Assembly: GCA_002245135.1 (NCBI GenBank)
Contig: NGBS01000032.1
Span: forward strand, 1 to 64,000
DNA: 64,000 nt
Source of the DNA: Proteromonas lacertae
Taxonomy: Eukaryota; Sar; Bigyra; Opalinata; Proteromonadidae
Reading direction: 5' to 3'
How positions within the stretch are numbered: the stretch's first letter is position 1; each line of letters opens with the position of its first letter. The notes beneath the pieces are model-generated. The model saw only the letters and a program-made list of their open reading frames with translations. It was not told the DNA's origin and did no database searches. Below are positions 63,513-64,000 of the stretch, piece after piece. The position numbers and the translations under genes are program-made.

Positions 63513-63770
63513 GGTAGAGAAGGGGATAGGACAAAAGGAGGATATAGTTCCAGAAGGAGTCTTTTCTGTAACCAGGAATATAATAATCTAAATTTATTGA
63601 TATTGTTTTTTGAAAAAAATAATAAAAACATCAAAGCTGTACTCTGAAGTTTTTATTAGAGTTAATTATTTGCTGTCAATAATAAGAACATAGTATGAAT
63701 AGATGCATTATGTAATTATGTAATGTATAGTGAAAATAATAGACTAATGGAAGATATTAACATACATACA

Positions 63771-64000
63771 TTAATAATTAAAATAATTAAAATGTTCACA
63801 TGAATATAAATACGAATAGAATAGGGACTTATTATTGCTATTATCTGGAATTGGTAATAAATCTGAAAAAATTTCATCTTCTTCATCGGATAATAAAGTA
63901 ACTTGTCTTGCGAATGAATCATTATCATCAATTATGAATTCAAAATAAGGAAAATCATCTTCTGTTTTTGAACTAAGCTTTATTGTGTTTTCCTCTGCTA
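63771..64000 (-). CDS. 3' end of a gene running off the window, unknown
   Basis: The minus strand is open from the window edge to a stop at 63771. It encodes an acidic segment (KTEDDFPYFEFIIDDNDSF; LLSDEEDEIFSDLLPI) followed by NSNNKSLFYSYLYSCEHFN. The codon pattern and acidic composition look coding, but the last ~25 residues could be intron read-through. No family is recognised. Confidence 0.4.
   Translation of the reverse strand, partial: AEENTIKLSSKTEDDFPYFEFIIDDNDSFARQVTLLSDEEDEIFSDLLPIPDNSNNKSLFYSYLYSCEHFNYFNY

Overview
The window is about 64 kb of nuclear DNA from a very AT-rich, gene-dense microbial eukaryote that I cannot place to species. It must build a cilium or flagellum, because it carries the heavy chain of cytoplasmic dynein 2, the retrograde intraflagellar transport motor. 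All three standard stop codons end genes here, so I see no genetic-code change. Genes are packed on both strands with roughly 70-350 bp between them. They are cut by very small spliceosomal introns, mostly 25-40 bp, of the form gtat...tag. Many exon joins were checked by phase: several reconstructed genes give coding lengths that are exact multiples of three.

Layout. 155-1280: aldo-keto reductase (Kv-beta type). 1314-8786, minus strand: USP-type deubiquitinase, a tiny eglin/CI-2-type protease inhibitor, WDR24 (GATOR2), and an LRR protein. 8955-12055, plus: DPH1 (diphthamide synthesis) and a membrane-anchored RING E3. 12498-14603: a P-loop gene of possible Crinkler/RHS type, a decayed copy of the DPH1 tail, and a coiled-coil gene. 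14766-27589: dynein-2 heavy chain. 27845-32134: a 1,339-residue LRR, coiled-coil and ubiquitin-like protein. 32356-38011, minus: SMC5 and V-ATPase subunit H. 38081-45301, plus: a golgin-like coiled-coil protein with a near-perfect 696-bp higher-order tandem repeat. 45453-45762: CKS1. 45947-55199: a ~3,070-residue cell-surface protein (signal peptide, fibrinogen-like, alternating Ig-like and FAMeT-like domains, EGF, one TM). 55373-56548: iron-dependent alcohol dehydrogenase. 56635-58287: LRR protein. 58429-59459, minus: CCCH zinc-finger protein. 59754-61669: a second, broken copy of the DPH1-tail/RING segment. 61693-63512: LRR protein. 63771-64000: 3' end of a further minus-strand gene.

There is no operon-like functional cluster; most genes are unrelated housekeeping functions (ubiquitin, mTORC1 signalling, translation-factor modification, IFT, SMC5/6 genome stability, V-ATPase, cell cycle). 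The strongest non-routine signals are the ~99%-identical A/B segmental duplication with a third, older DPH1-tail copy; the higher-order repeat in the golgin gene; the giant adhesin; a possible non-GT, U12-like intron in the reductase; and a short TGAAACGACTAT-type element found just before several start codons. Several long genes carry single-base frame breaks, mostly at homopolymers, which look more like residual assembly errors than biology.
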